A stretch of DNA of 64,000 bases from Lucifuga dentata (taxonomy: Eukaryota > Chordata > Actinopteri > Ophidiiformes > Bythitidae): contig VXCM01001460.1 of NCBI GenBank assembly GCA_014773175.1, positions 62,001 through 126,000 on the forward strand. The letters run 5' to 3'. The notes beneath the pieces are model-generated. The model worked only from the letters and a program-made list of their open reading frames with translations, had not been told where the DNA came from and searched no databases. This document shows, in pieces, positions 10,817 to 23,107 of this stretch (the stretch's first letter is position 1; each line of letters begins with the position of its first letter). A program made the translations under genes and the position numbers.

Positions 10817-12682
10817 CTAAAGGACCATACTGGTGATTTTGCATGTTTAAGCCCAATAAATACAACCTGCATACACGTTACTGAGAGCCACTTTCCAAAA
10901 CATATATATATATAAAGTTTTCCTGTTATTTTTTCAAATCCCCTAATCCTTCAAAATCAGTCAATCAATTTTTATTTAAAGTGCAAAGTCACTGTGCACC
11001 ATGGTCCTGATACACTTTACAGTTAAAAGAAACATGGGACAAAACAAAACATGCAACAATAAAACACTGAAGCTCCAACATTAAAACAGTTACAGTAAAA
11101 CAAGAACATTAAAAGATCAAAGTTAAGAGGATGTTTAAAGGTGATGTTCAGGCTATAATGTAATGAACAGAGATAGGTTTTCAATCTTGATTTAAAAATT
11201 TCAACTGAGCTTGCTTCTTTAACATATAGTGGTAGTCCATTCCAAAGATAAGGGGCACGGTAGGCAAATGCTCTGAAGCCAACTGATTGTTAACTGAAGA
11301 AATGACCAGGAGACCAGCATGGAGAGAATGAAAAGGGCGTGGCGTATAATGAGCTCAGATAAGTAAGGTGGTGCCTTATAGGTTATAGTTTATAGGTGGC
11401 CTTATAGGTTAACAGAAGAACCTTGAAACAGCTCTTCTTATACTGGTAGCCAGTGAAGAGAGGCCAGAACGGGTGTTATAAGATCATATTTTCTAGTTTT
11501 GTCAGGATTCTGGCTGCAGCATTCTGGACAAGCTGAAGACTTCTAGTCGCACAATTTGGAAGACCAGAGAGAAGTACATTACAATAATCAAGTCTGGAAT
11601 AGAAATATCTGAATTACAGTTTCAGCATCACGTAATGATAGAATAGGTCGGATCTTAGCAATATTACTGAGATGAAAGAATGCCGTCTTGTTAATTGATG
11701 TGATATGAGACTGGAATGTCAGACGGAAATCAAAAAGCACTCCAAGGTTTTTGATGGTTGAGCTTTCAGAGATAATACAACCATCAATGTTAACACTCAA
11801 ATTCTCAAACAAATGTCCATATTTGGAAGGTCTAACAACTAATAGCTCTGTTTTTTATCAGCATTTAACAGCAGAAAGCTCACACACATCCATTTTTTTT
11901 TAATTTCTAATAACCATGCCTCTAAGTTTAGAAGTTGGGAAAACTCATTTGGCTTTACAGGTACATATAGCTATGTGTCATCAGCATAACAATGGAATTT
12001 AACGCCATGTTTGCAAATGATATCACCAAGGGGAAGCATACAGATGGAGAAGAGAGCAGGCCCAAGGACCGATCCCTGGGGTACACCAAACTTTACTTCA
12101 AAAAATTTAGAGGTTGTATTATTGTAACATACACACTGAGTTCTATTTGATAAATATGAATGAAACCATGAAAGCACCATCCCCTGGATACCAATGTGCT
12201 CCTCCAAGTGGCTTAGAAGTATGTTCAAGTGACACACACACCTTAAAATTCAGTGTTTCACCTGCTAACACTTAATCACAATTGTAGAAGGCACGGTCAT
12301 TTTAATATCTCAGTAAAAGCTGTTGTCTCCTAGGACTATGTTTCCTGGCGGAGAAATACATCTTTTTCATGCAGCTCCACATCGGATCAGTTACAGAAAG
12401 TTACTTTGGAGAAAAAACTTAATAGACATCATGTTTGCTGTGATGGATTACATATCTCAGGCGTTTCCAGTCTGTACAAGTTGATTTTAACAGCAACTGG
12501 AATGAACTGAAACCAATGACAGTCTGGAAGGTAGGAAAAACAATTATAACATTTACCGCTAAAGTTTTGTGTTTTGCAAAATGGTTGTCATGGTCAATGG
12601 TTGTCAACTTGTATAAGGATTGTATTGTAAGGATTGTATATATTGTGCTGAAACAAGCCTGATAGGCGGTATGTTCCTTTAA
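10817..12682 (+). mobile_element. Kolobok/T2-like MITE, subfamily II, split by an L2 LINE
   Basis: The left part (10817-10959) starts CTAAAGGACCATACTGGTGA and runs through TTGCATGTTTAAGCCCAATA to TTCAAAATCA. The element resumes at about 12221 with TGTTCAAGTGACACACAC and continues through AGGACTATGTTTCCTGGCGG and GAACTGAAACCAATGACAGT to the terminus ATGTTCCTTTAA at 12682. In uninterrupted relatives these two parts are contiguous, which places the LINE insertion exactly. The copy is non-coding. Confidence 0.8.
10960..12220 (-). mobile_element. 5'-truncated L2-family LINE with reverse transcriptase remnant
   Basis: Read on the minus strand, the DNA from 12220 encodes the second half of a non-LTR reverse transcriptase. 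Visible are YLSNRT, the conserved [10 protein letters not shown] block and the catalytic YADD motif near 11974-11985, then after a stop NLGVLFD, ITSINKTAFFHLSNIAKIRP and, in another frame, LDYCN with [12 protein letters not shown]. These blocks and their order are typical of the L2/CR1 group. The 3' end at 10960 finishes in a TTGATTGA repeat, the usual L2 tail. The copy is truncated at its 5' side inside the RT domain and broken by stops and frameshifts, so it is dead. It lies inside a MITE. Confidence 0.85.
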
Positions 12683-13640
12683 CAGTGCTTTTCTGAATTA
12701 AAAAAAAAAAAAAACNTAAAAAAAAAAAAAAAGCAATGGTTTTTTGATTCTGCGCACTGAACTTACAGACTTGAATTCCCCTTAATCATGTTGAAGATGT
12801 AAGGCCGTCACCTCCTGCTTTTTGCTCTGTAATTAACTGAAGGACTCTTAATCTTGCTGAGATTAAAACACCCTGATCAATGTTGAAGTGTCCCTCCGTC
12901 TCCTCTGGAAGTCATTTAGCAAAAGCACTAATGTGACCGTGGGTCAGTGTGCGCTGCCTGCTAAGTGGAAACCTGCATTCTGAAGGATCGATCGTTATTA
13001 AAGGGCTCTAAATGAACAAAAGAGGGAATAATATTCACACTCGCTTCATGGCAGTAATACACGCAACCAACATGATGTTGGCCAGTGGAAATGATTTGAT
13101 CTATATTCAACCAGCTATTTTTATTTATCAGGAACCATTTAATTAGTGTGTGCAGTTATATATTTAACAACTGGTGATAAAAGAGTTGAAAAAAAGAACA
13201 AGCAAGGGAAATTCTAACGAGGGTACGAGAATAGACGTCAAGATGAAAGGACGGATTTTTTTAAAAAAATGAAAATTTCAAAGAGGCTGAATCTTTCTTT
13301 GAAAGCAACAAATATATGGAATGTAAGGCAGAGGAAAAACAGATTAAACAAAAGGAAAGCTGACAGTAGGTGCACATGAAAAATAAAACTTATAATTAAC
13401 TTTTTACAAAACATGTATATGCATTTAATGTATGTCTTTGTCAGCTATGTAATGTATCTTATGTAAATGATGCATACTGTGTAAAATATCAGTGTTTTAC
13501 TGTGTATACCATGTCTGTGTGTGTAGTAATCCTCATGTGCTGTATATATATTCACTCACTAAGTCAAAGTCAGTTCAATTCTAAATGTGAAGTTAATATT
13601 ATTTATAATAAAGGTTTACTCTAAATAACTGAGGAATTTG
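12683..13640. other. No gene; possible conserved non-coding stretch at 12.78-13.1 kb
   Basis: After an A run with n at 12716, the sequence 12780-13120 is more balanced in composition and contains no recognised repeat. It has the look of regulatory non-coding DNA, but there is no direct evidence. An A/T-rich tail follows. Confidence 0.3.
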
Positions 13641-13835
13641 TTTTTGGCAGTTGCATCTTTATCTGTTGGTTCGTTGATTTTTTTTTTTTTTTTTTTTTTT
13701 GCCAGGATTGCAAAAAGTTTCTTAAACCATCTGAAACTTGGTGGAAGGCTGGGCTCACGAAGAACCCTTGAAATTGTGGAGTGGATCTGGATCCAGGGTG
13801 GATCCAGGAATGTTTGAAATGATTTCCTAACAATG
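13641..13835 (+). repeat. Old interspersed repeat with the TTGGTGGAAGG motif
   Basis: Contains TCTGTTGGTTCGTTGATT, GCCAGGATTGCAAAAAGT, ACTTGGTGGAAGGCTGGGC and GGATCCAGGAATG, in the order seen in a very common fish repeat whose full copies read from a TCTGTTGG start to a GGCGGAGGTATGC end. A second member lies at 26040-26300. A T run interrupts this copy. I do not assign a superfamily. Confidence 0.55.
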
Positions 13836-14049
13836 AGAGAAACTGTGTTTACTTTTTATTTTTTTTTTTTATTTTATTTATTTTTTGTCATTTTCTTTAA
13901 AAGTAATACACCAATGTCAATGAAAAACATGGATATAAATTAAATCATGGTAGATTATTAATAGATATGAATGAGGATCTGGGTCTGGGGAACTGTAATA
14001 CATGTTTGGACATGAATGAAGTTGCTGTATAATAACAAATAGGGCAGAA

Positions 14050-14262
14050 GTCAAATCAAGTTTATTTGTATTGCCTAATACAATAAAAGGTTTTACAGGC
14101 CCACACATTAACGGTTCCTGACCCCATCCAAGCGCTCTAAAGAAGATGATGAAAAACTCCTCAAAAAACCTTTATTCTATAAGGAAAAAATATATGAAGA
14201 AACCTTGGGAAAGGCAATTCAAAGAGAGACTCCTTCTCCTCTAATGGCCAGGAATAGGAATT
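14050..14262. repeat. Interspersed repeat, LINE/SINE 3'-region type
   Basis: Contains AAATCAAGTTTATTTGTATT, GAAAAACTCCTCAAAAAACC, GAAGAAACCTTGGGAAAGGC and AGAGAGACTCCTTCTCCTCT, a combination that recurs in many fish genomes near LINE 3' ends. It is diverged and has no coding part. Family name not assigned. Confidence 0.5.
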
Positions 14263-14343
14263 ATAGGTGTAAAATTAAACGATGAAACATGACAGGAGGA
14301 TATAGAACAGCAAATAAGAAGAAAACATGTGGATATAAAGAAT

Positions 14344-14367
14344 AGACCAAAATGGCACAAAAGAGCG

Positions 14368-14398
<31 letters not shown>

Positions 14399-14427
14399 AG
14401 CCNAGACCAAAATGGCACAAAAGAGCG

Positions 14428-14458
<31 letters not shown>

Positions 14459-14462
14459 AGCC
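14344..14462. repeat. (GA)n tract with 59-bp assembly duplication
   Basis: Bases 14344-14402 and 14404-14462 are identical around the n at 14403, each ending in a GA run. The true locus probably holds one copy, so the repeat length here is unreliable. Confidence 0.85.
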
Positions 14463-15800
14463 AAGAAAATGAAAGCCAAGAAAACCATATGAATAAAATA
14501 TAAAAACAGAATGAAATAGCACACCATGAAAATTAAACCCTTAAACATACATAAAAAAAACATAAAAGCAATTAATGAATAGTAATTCATAATTAAAAAT
14601 ATGAAACATGCAACAAGAAACATGCAACAGCCACTAAAAGTCTCTTACATTTTGTATGATTTTAGGCTATCCCAGATGAAAGATAATCATGATATCATTG
14701 TATAAGATCCAAAATGTGGTCCCACATCGTAATATATGAGACACATCCACAGACGACTGATTTAGTGCTCTTGTATCTAAAGAAAGCTTGCAACAAAATT
14801 GTGAAATTTTGGCCCAAAATTTCATATAGACGTGTTGCTATGATCCACGTATGTATACCAGCCAATAGGAAAACAGATAAAACAACATAAGATGCTGCTG
14901 ATTCAGCAGCATGACATTTTTGATGTACTGTACCTTTAATAGTTCTGTAGCTAGAAAGTATTGTGCTTGTTGTGTCTTTCTTTAAGCCGGTATATTATTA
15001 GAAAAGACAAATTGTTCAGCCTTGGTGGAGGTATGAGCTCTAAAGAGCAACCTTCCTGTAATTCCACATGAAGGTCTTTCCCCGTTCATATCTCACTCAA
15101 ATACATATTACAGTGTGTTTAAAAGACATTTGTACTGCCCAAACTGCTGAGAATTGACATCCCGTAATAAATTCTGCACTAAATATAGATTTATTGGTGT
15201 AGTAAAACTCCAAAGAGAAGCTGCTGATGAGTTTTGGCAGTTGGCATGTTTTTTCTAACTTCAAAAAAAAAAAAAAAAAAAAAAAAAAGCCACAACCACT
15301 GCAAGATTATTTACCTTGATATGCCCTTGGAACAATAGTTGAAGATCAAATGTGTGTGTGTGTAAAGGCCGTCTTCATCTCAAAGCGTTTAAATATTGAA
15401 TGATCCATTTTCTCCTCATGTAAATGCTGCTGTTCTTTACTCTTTTCCTTCATCCTGCATCCATCCTTCAGGCTCTCCCACTTTTGAAGTCGTTTCTTGG
15501 CAGAAATTTGAGATTAAAGCCCATCTGTTCACACCCCTNCCCCCCCCCCCCGATACTTCTATAGGTATAAATAAAAACACTAAATATGGTTGTTCTTAAT
15601 AGGTCAAAGGCAGCAGAAATACTCTTGAGCAAAAAGATGGACCAGAATGTTTTCAGCTTGACTGGATCGATCACTGCCGACACAGGCAATGAATTTCTGA
15701 TTTAATTTTTATTTATTTATTAGAACAGAAAGAAAAGAAAATTCAATCTTTTTACCCTCATGTTAAATTTGGCTTTTATTTGTAACCTAAAATGCTGCAC

Positions 15801-15834
<34 letters not shown>

Positions 15835-16194
15835 TTTGGTCAACAGGGTGAGAAATTTGGATTTGTGAAGTGCCTTTAAGTGCACATTATGCTCTGATTT
15901 TTATTGATAATATGATTAAAGCAAAATGCAGAGTAATGCTGACTACACATCAATAATAATTTAGTTGATTACATCAAAAGCCCAAATTTTTGATGGTTTT
16001 AAAGATGGCAGTCTTACAGCGCTTTTAATAGTGTAGCTGATGGAAGCCGCCTTGGTCGCTTCGATGACAAATCACAAATGCTAAATATGTTTAAACCCTA
16101 CAATACCATTTGTGTCATATTTGATACCTGATTTTCTGAGACCTCCACATCATCAACATGATCAGTTATTGACCAAACTGCCTTATATCGTATC

Positions 16195-16253
<59 letters not shown>

Positions 16254-16710
16254 NAAAAAAAAAAAAAAAAAAAAAAAAAAAATAGAATTTTCTGTTAATT
16301 ATTTCATGGGTCAGGTTTTACAGGGTTAAAAGGTTTGCAAACAACATTTACCATCTAATTCAACCTGAGGAACCTAAAGGACACATCTGTGTAATTTAAG
16401 TTGTATGAAAGATTGACAGCCAATAGGAAGCAAGCTGAATAAAACAGTGCAATGGCTAGCAAAGCCAAGTGTTGCTAGCATCATCTGCCATATTTGTTTT
16501 ACTCTGAAGTTATGTTTGATCATGAGAGATTTTGGGCAGGATTCATAAAGCTATGTGCCAGACACGTGTCTGGCATGTTACAAAACCCCAACCACCACCC
16601 CACCCCGCCCCCTACAATCAGACATTTTCTAAAAACACGTACAAAACTGGCAGGTTTGACAGAAGTGCCACCAGCTAAAATTTCTCATTATTTCTAAGGG
16701 ATTTTTTTTC

Positions 16711-16741
<31 letters not shown>

Positions 16742-17882
16742 GTGCACTGCTTTAGGCAGCAAATGAAGGCCAAATGCATTCAAAACTAAAATTTCACAAA
16801 AGGAATTCAGATCTCAAAGGATTAAAAGCTTTGGCAGCACTCAACCACTGTAGAGGTTTTGTTTTTTTCTTTTTTTTTTTTTTANTTTTTTTTTTTTTTT
16901 AATTACAGGTGAGAATAACCAAATAAAACACCGCTGGAGACTCTGCTTTCTGTTTCCTGTCTGATTTTTTATTTATTTTTTTTCTTCATTTCATGGGCAG
17001 CGACAGAGAACCCAGAGCAAAATTACCCTCTACAAACCAGCCGTCTATGCCACAGATAGACGGGAGATTAAAACAATTGTTTATGCTTTCGGTGCATAAG
17101 GAGAGATATAAGCCATATAAGCGGACAGGATGCTTCTGAAATAATATAGAAATGATGCAGCCATAATGTAAATTCAATATGAAGAGGCTCAGATGGTGAG
17201 AGGATATTGGAAAGAGACCATCATATGGAAAGTTAAAAGTCCATCACCTACACTGTTTACTTTAACAGCCATTTCCACCTTTACATTAGATTTCTAAATG
17301 GCATTTATTAGATAAGATAAGATTGTTTGGTATTCCAGGTGCCCTTACTTGGCTTCTACATAAAGAAACAGTAAATAATGGGAGGAAGAATCAATATGTT
17401 GGCCGTTTATTTATTCAAGGGGGGGGGGGGGNGGGGGGGGGGGGGGGAGTCTGATTAACTCAAGTAATTTCTCTTAGGCCTTGCACAATCTGGAGATACT
17501 ACCAACTGTTTCACTATACGTGTTGTAATTGTGTGAACTGTGTGACACATACACTTGAAACTTAAACAATATCCTGCTCCTAAACAAATATAACAATAGT
17601 TTCATAGAGCTTCCGCACAGATTCGTAGAAATACTTTCTGCGGTTGCCATTGCTACGACGTTCCTGATTCAGCATCAAGGTGAATAAACACATCGTTTTG
17701 TCACTTTTGTTTATCCTGGTGTGTTAAAGGGCAGGATGCTGTTTGTTTTTGACAATGCTTCCTGTTGGTTCGGTGCAGAGGATGTTCATAGTTTAGCTCT
17801 CCTGGATGCTCCATCTCAACTTTAGAGTTACATCAGCACTGGATGAGATGATGAAATGGTCAATGCTCCATTTTTATCTCTG

Positions 17883-17914
<32 letters not shown>

Positions 17915-18639
17915 GTACAGAATTGGACCATTTGACCTCTGGGATTGTCCGTCTGTGCACCTTTGAAGGATTTCATTCACTGTTATCATCTGTTTCAGAT
18001 TGGCCCTTTTATCCCATTCTTCAATCTTTTCCCCTATTTTTAAAATTTTCATCAGAGTTATTACTTCTTTTTTTTTTTTTTTTNTTTTTTTTTTTTTTGC
18101 TTTGGGTCAGTCAGATTGTTGATTAGATAGTTGCATAACAATAAAAATGATATAGCTCTCCCACACTTTGACCTTTTGCTCTGTTGCCAGATTCTTGCAG
18201 CTGCATTTACATATTAGAAGCATTAAATAGCCTCTAATCTGATTGGCTCTGTGCACACATACTTTATTTCTGCACATTAATATGGCAATATGTAAGTCAA
18301 GTATTACAAACGGGGCGAGATAAAGCAGAAGCAAACTCATTCCGATTCTTTAAGACTACATCGCTTGTGTCTTAGTTGCACTGTTGGTGTTTTTTATGTA
18401 AAGAAAAATGTGATCTCCACATATACAGGTTAATCATTCAGAATTTTCCTTGCAGATATCTGCAAAAAGGATGAAATTCTAATGTTACTGTCATCAATAA
18501 AAGGATGAACCCCCCGTTTTATTTTCCATCTAGGGCTTGTTACTTACAAACCGCAACATACACTGAATGCATCCAGTCACCAATGCTGACGAGAGAATGC
18601 AGGTCTTACCTGAGCTCCAGGATACTGGTCTTGTGCCCA
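14463..18639. other. Gene-free stretch rich in homopolymers
   Basis: Holds A runs at 15263-15288, 15807-15831 and a very long one at 16199-16282 (n at 16254), T runs at 16697-16738 and 16870-16901 (n at 16885), a G run at 17419-17447 (n at 17432), and A and T runs near 17888-17914 and 18068-18098. Sequence between these is AT-rich and unassigned. I see no exon, RNA gene or clear transposon end. Confidence 0.45.
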
Positions 18640-18642
18640 TTA

Positions 18643-19242
18643 GGCCGGTTTCACATGCTAAGAGTTGAGCGTTGCCGTTGAGCTTGGCGTCCAGTGCTTT
18701 GCTTGTTCATAAGCAGAGTCTGAACAACTCTTAACTAAGCACTGACAGGAAGCACTCATTACTAATGACATATGATGGTTACCATGATCTTTGCACATTC
18801 GTGGTCCAAATCAGGTTTCCAGGTCAAATCGGGTAGCAACATGAACATCGCAACAAAGAAGGCTCTGGCTCTTCTTCTCATTCGGAGAAGAAAACCAAAA
18901 ATAAAACAAAAAAACAAAACAGCAAATGTTGAGTCACCATTCTAAACTGCTCTACACAGGTTATGAGCTTTTCCTCCATTGCTGTGACATTTCCACTTAC
19001 AGCTTATGCTTACAGCGTACAGCTGTTCTCTGATTGGTTGCACGTTGAAAAGGTCAGTGTCGGAAAAGTCAAAACTGAATTTGGTTGAACTTTGATGGCC
19101 ACGTCAAAACGGAGAATCCGAGCACCATGCGGCAGTCAAGGTGGCGTGACGCAACGTTAGGAGTCACTGCTCAGCTCCCAATACACAATAATGTAACAGC
19201 CAGGTCAGCGCAATGTTAAATGCTTACCATGTGAAGCCGGCC
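18643..19242. mobile_element. PIF/Harbinger-type non-autonomous element, 600 bp
   Basis: The ends are inverted repeats: GGCCGGTTTCACATG at 18643 and CATGTGAAGCCGGCC ending at 19242, with one mismatch. Each is flanked by TTA (18640-18642 and 19243-19245), the 3-bp TWA target duplication that PIF/Harbinger elements use. The GGCCGGTTTCACA terminus is familiar from fish repeats of this kind. The interior is relatively GC-rich, with the GAGTTGAGCGTTGCCGTTGA segment near the left end, and has no transposase frame, so this is a MITE-like deletion derivative. Confidence 0.7.
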
Positions 19243-19245
19243 TTA

Positions 19246-20689
19246 GCGACGTCTGTCTCTCTCAAGCTGGATTTTAGAGTCAGGCACAGTGTTTACCGGG
19301 CGTCATCAGCCGTGCACTGTTTCATGGCTCCACATGTTTCTCTCAGTTCACTCAATTCACATATAAACGCAGACAGAAATTAACAAATGATCCAAAACAA
19401 TATTAGCATAGCTTGCCCAAAAGCATTGTTAGACAAATATATTCAGATACTTTAATTCTGAAGGAACAACTTTATGGAGGCCATCTATCTATCGATCAAT
19501 CGATCGATCGATAGATAGATAAGGTTACCTGTCAAATAAGATAAAGTACATCAAAAACTCTGCTTTGTGTTTCTTTTATCAAAATAGTCGTAAAATCCCT
19601 GAAGTTGGTGAAATCTCCATGTGGGCGGTCGTCCTCAGAGATCATTGTATGTTATTGTGGGTCATGTAGACAGGTACTTTAGCTTTAGATTTCATTTAAT
19701 TGCTTTGTTTTTGTGTGGCTGAGAGTTGTCTGAATGTTCAGAACGGCTGCCGTCTCTGCGAGCGGGGAGATGACATAAATCGGCCATGGGGAAGTTTCCC
19801 CTTTGCTTCCAGGAACAAGAGGCACATTTTGATGTTAATTTGTCACATAGCTGTGCACACACATCCTGAGGGAACGTGATACTGCCCCCCTCCCTCTCCC
19901 CCCAAGTCACACCCCTTCACTGTTATGCAGCCAGCACTGTTTAATAAATCACTCGGGGAAAAATATCATATCTCTGGGGTACCTCAGACATGAAATCCTC
20001 CCCTGGAGTTCCAGGAGGGTCATGTTCCTACAAGAGCTGGTGAAATTAGCTTTTTTGTTGTTGTTGTTTTTGTCTTTATCCACACTATTCTTTGCAGGAA
20101 AACAAAACTCGGTTTCTCCAGATGAGTTCCTCTAAGTATACTCAAGGGTATTTTGTATTGTTTTTGTTGTTGTTTTTTTTTTTTTTTTTTTTTTTTTTTG
20201 TTTAAATCATTTTTGTTAAAGGACAACTCCATCCTGATTTTAAGTTTTTACATTTTCTTTCCATTCAGTTACTGAAAATCATAACAGCTTTTACTGTACG
20301 AGTACACTTTAACTCAGCATTCTCAAAACGTCTCAGGGGACTTTAAATTCAATCAGCATGTAAGTAAGAGGCAATGTATCACTATAAATGACAGAAAACG
20401 CATTTTTGCAAAGCAGAGTCACACCATGAACATTCAGTCATTCAATTCCAAACTTTTACACTGTAAATGAAGTCACTGTGACCATTTCAGAAAAAGTGAT
20501 TGACATGGGTGAGAGCTCAGTTTTAATTCTTTTACACCCAAGAACAGAGTTCAACACTGCAGATCCTGCCATTTATAAAACTACACAAAGACCAGGGTGG
20601 CCCAATTCCGATTACTGTTGTTATTTATTTATTTTTTACTGTGTCATATATCAAATTTGCTTGTGAACAATATCAAAGTGGATATTCTC
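19246..20689. other. No gene; short ATCG/GATA repeat and T run
   Basis: A degenerate tetranucleotide repeat (TCTATCTATCGATCAATCG then GATAGATAGATA) lies at 19485-19522, and a T run at 20172-20199. The rest is unassigned. The minus-strand frame at 19692-19910 has no recognised feature. Confidence 0.4.
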
Positions 20690-20990
20690 AGATCTGTCTG
20701 TGGAGGTTTATCTCAGTCATCCAGGTGGTAAAATGTCTAGACGGTTCAGGTTAAATCGCTGGAATGGAACAATGGCTTGAAGACATTTCACCGTTCATAT
20801 GAAAGGCTTCTTTGGGCCTCATGGTGGTGGGAACAGGTAGCAGCATTTATTCCCAAATGGCAGACACATCCATCAGTGTGACGGTTCCGCCCACTGTGGG
20901 ATGTGGATGTCATTGAGTCCAGGTATGCTCTAAACCAGACTGCATCTGCATCACCAGCAGCCCTGGTGGATGGTGGCCGGCGGTTTGGGG
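20690..20990 (-). mobile_element. Probable Penelope-like element 3' end
   Basis: On the minus strand this reads GAAGCCTTTCATATGAACGG, GTGAAATGTCTTCAAGCCAT and CACCTGGATGACTGAGATAA. These match the non-coding 3' part that follows the GIY-YIG region in fish Penelope-like retroelements, as I remember that family. No reverse transcriptase or GIY-YIG coding sequence remains in this fragment, so the assignment rests only on the tail. Confidence 0.4.
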
Positions 20991-21057
20991 AAATGGCGGT
21001 GGATTAATGTTGGATTTTTTCTCATGAAGGGTGAGATTCATTAAGCACAATGTGTCT

Positions 21058-21652
21058 TTAAAGGACCATACCACCATTTTGCATGTTTGAGCCTAATATA
21101 TTCAATTTTCATACATGTTACATTACTGACAATCATTTCCCAAAGGATAAAACCATATTTCAGCTTTCCTGATATTTTGCAAAATATCTTACTCTTTCAA
21201 AATCAAATATTCAAGTGATACACGCACTGTAAAAATCGATGTTTCTCCTGGTAATAGTTACACAGCCTGATGAAGTCACAGTTGTTTACATTTTTTGATA
21301 AACACAGGTCTTCTTTTGGGACTATATTCCCTGGTGGAGACATGCATTCACTCCGCNTTTTTTTTTTTTTTTTGCGCCCAAACACTAAAATTATAAAACT
21401 TCAAAAAAACCTGAATATACGTGTTTTTCACGATGATGGTTACCTATCCCAAGAACATTTCAAGTATCAACGATTTGACTTTAATAGCATACCAGACTGA
21501 ACCGAAACCAATGGTGGTCTGGAAGGTAGGGAATTTTTTTTAATTCACCGTTCCAGTAGTATGCTTTAGGAAATGATTGTCAGTAACGTTATGTGTATGA
21601 AAATTGAATATATTAGGCTCAAACATGCAAAATGGATGGTATGGTCCTTTAA
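21058..21652 (+). mobile_element. Kolobok/T2-like MITE, subfamily I (reference orientation)
   Basis: A nearly complete copy. It begins TTAAAGGACCATACCACCAT and ends GGATGGTATGGTCCTTTAA, with TTAA at both ends. The terminal inverted repeat runs about 90 bp, through TTTGAGCCTAATATATTC and ACTGACAATCATTTCCCAAA. The interior carries GGGACTATATTCCCTGGTGG and ACCGAAACCAATGGTGGTCT, shared by both subfamilies. An n with a T run at 21357 replaces part of the interior. No coding capacity. The TTAA duplication and AAAGG start fit the Kolobok/T2 group better than piggyBac, whose elements usually start CCC after TTAA. Confidence 0.75.
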
Positions 21653-23071
21653 GGGCAAATATCAACAGCTATGTTCTCTCATTCATAAATGACTGTTAAA
21701 GTTATCTTTTAGCGTTTGCCTTGAAAGAGGCGATACTGTTTTATTTTCCTTATTTGCAAGTCAGAAAAGTGATTCATAAAACACACTGTCACACAAAAAT
21801 TAAGACGTTTTTCAATTTGAAAAACATCTCAATTGAATTTTAGCAGCATGAAATCTGACCAGACATTTTAAACCATGTCCACTGCAGTATTTTCTTTAAT
21901 TCCATCTTCTAAAAGAAACCCTCATTTGTGCATGAGAGTTGTTTCAGGTCTAAAATGTGTAAACACTTTAAAATAGAAGATGTAATGAGGCCGTCAGCAA
22001 ATAAATCAGATACAGGCAAAAAAACAAAAAAAAAAAAAAAAAAAAAATCTGGAGTTGAGTATCAGGAATTTGTTGTAAATGTTTTCACACATGCTGCAAC
22101 TGAAGAGGTTTTGGTTGGATTTTAGTGAACTTGAGGCAGTTTTCCCATGTTTAGTAAGTTTACAATTTATGTTAATTAAAATAAAAACATAAATATACAT
22201 GTCACATGAAGACAAAATATTCCGGATAATAAAGTCACTGGATAAGTACTTATGTTCGAATTAGCATCTAATTGAGGTATTTTCTGGTGCGTTTTATTAA
22301 ATATTTTAAAACTTGTCCAAATCTAACTTATTTAAAAAATGTGAAGACCGACCTTTAATGCTGTAAGAAAGAACCACGTCAAATTTTATCCACAAACCTT
22401 CTCTTTATGTTTTGTCCAATTAAGGAGGATCTATCTAGTCATGTGACCTGCTGAAGAAAATGCAATTATATTAATGCCAGAGAGACAATTGACTTCTGTC
22501 AAATGTAATTAAATATGACAAAAAGACCAAAAATTGCATAAGAACAAAGCACTGCGATGACTGGTGAGGGCTGAACCCACAGAGAACCCCTCCAGAGAGT
22601 TCCACATCCAGGATGAAAGGCTTCAGTGAGCCTGCAGGAATCTGATAGGCCAACATGACCATGCTCACAATCCTGACAAAGGCTTTACGCACGACGGCAG
22701 AGGAGCAGATCACAATTAATCCCTCCTCCTCTCAAACACACAAGCAAAAACGTTAGCAAATGTTCAAAATTATTTGATGTGTGCAGTCTCCGTCATGGAG
22801 CAGGTCCACCAACATCACCAGCTGTCTGGCACAATTCTCTTCCTCATCAAAAATCCCAGTGTAGCCCATGCTAATTAGAACACAGATCCAGCAGAAATTA
22901 TGTCGCCATGACAATTAATGGAGTAATAGTAGCAGTAATAATGAAACTGCTTTGTGAGTACACCAGTATGACTTTTTAACCTTCATATTTGAGGTTTTGT
23001 GGTGCAGTTTGATTGCTTTTAGCACTGTCCTCCACTGCCAAGCATGGGAAAAGCCTGTAGGTGGAGGTGAG

Positions 23072-23107
<36 letters not shown>

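Noticed and set aside
14241..14623. Hydrophobic frames with repeated SLSLSL blocks resembling membrane proteins
   Set aside because: They come from the (GA)n tract duplicated around the n at 14403.
20020..20232. Poly-K frame and similar poly-F/poly-K frames elsewhere
   Set aside because: They are homopolymer translations and several include an n.
21058..21652. piggyBac assignment for the TTAA-flanked MITE
   Set aside because: TTAA duplication fits, but piggyBac ends normally start CCC after TTAA, while these start AGG, as in Kolobok/T2 elements.
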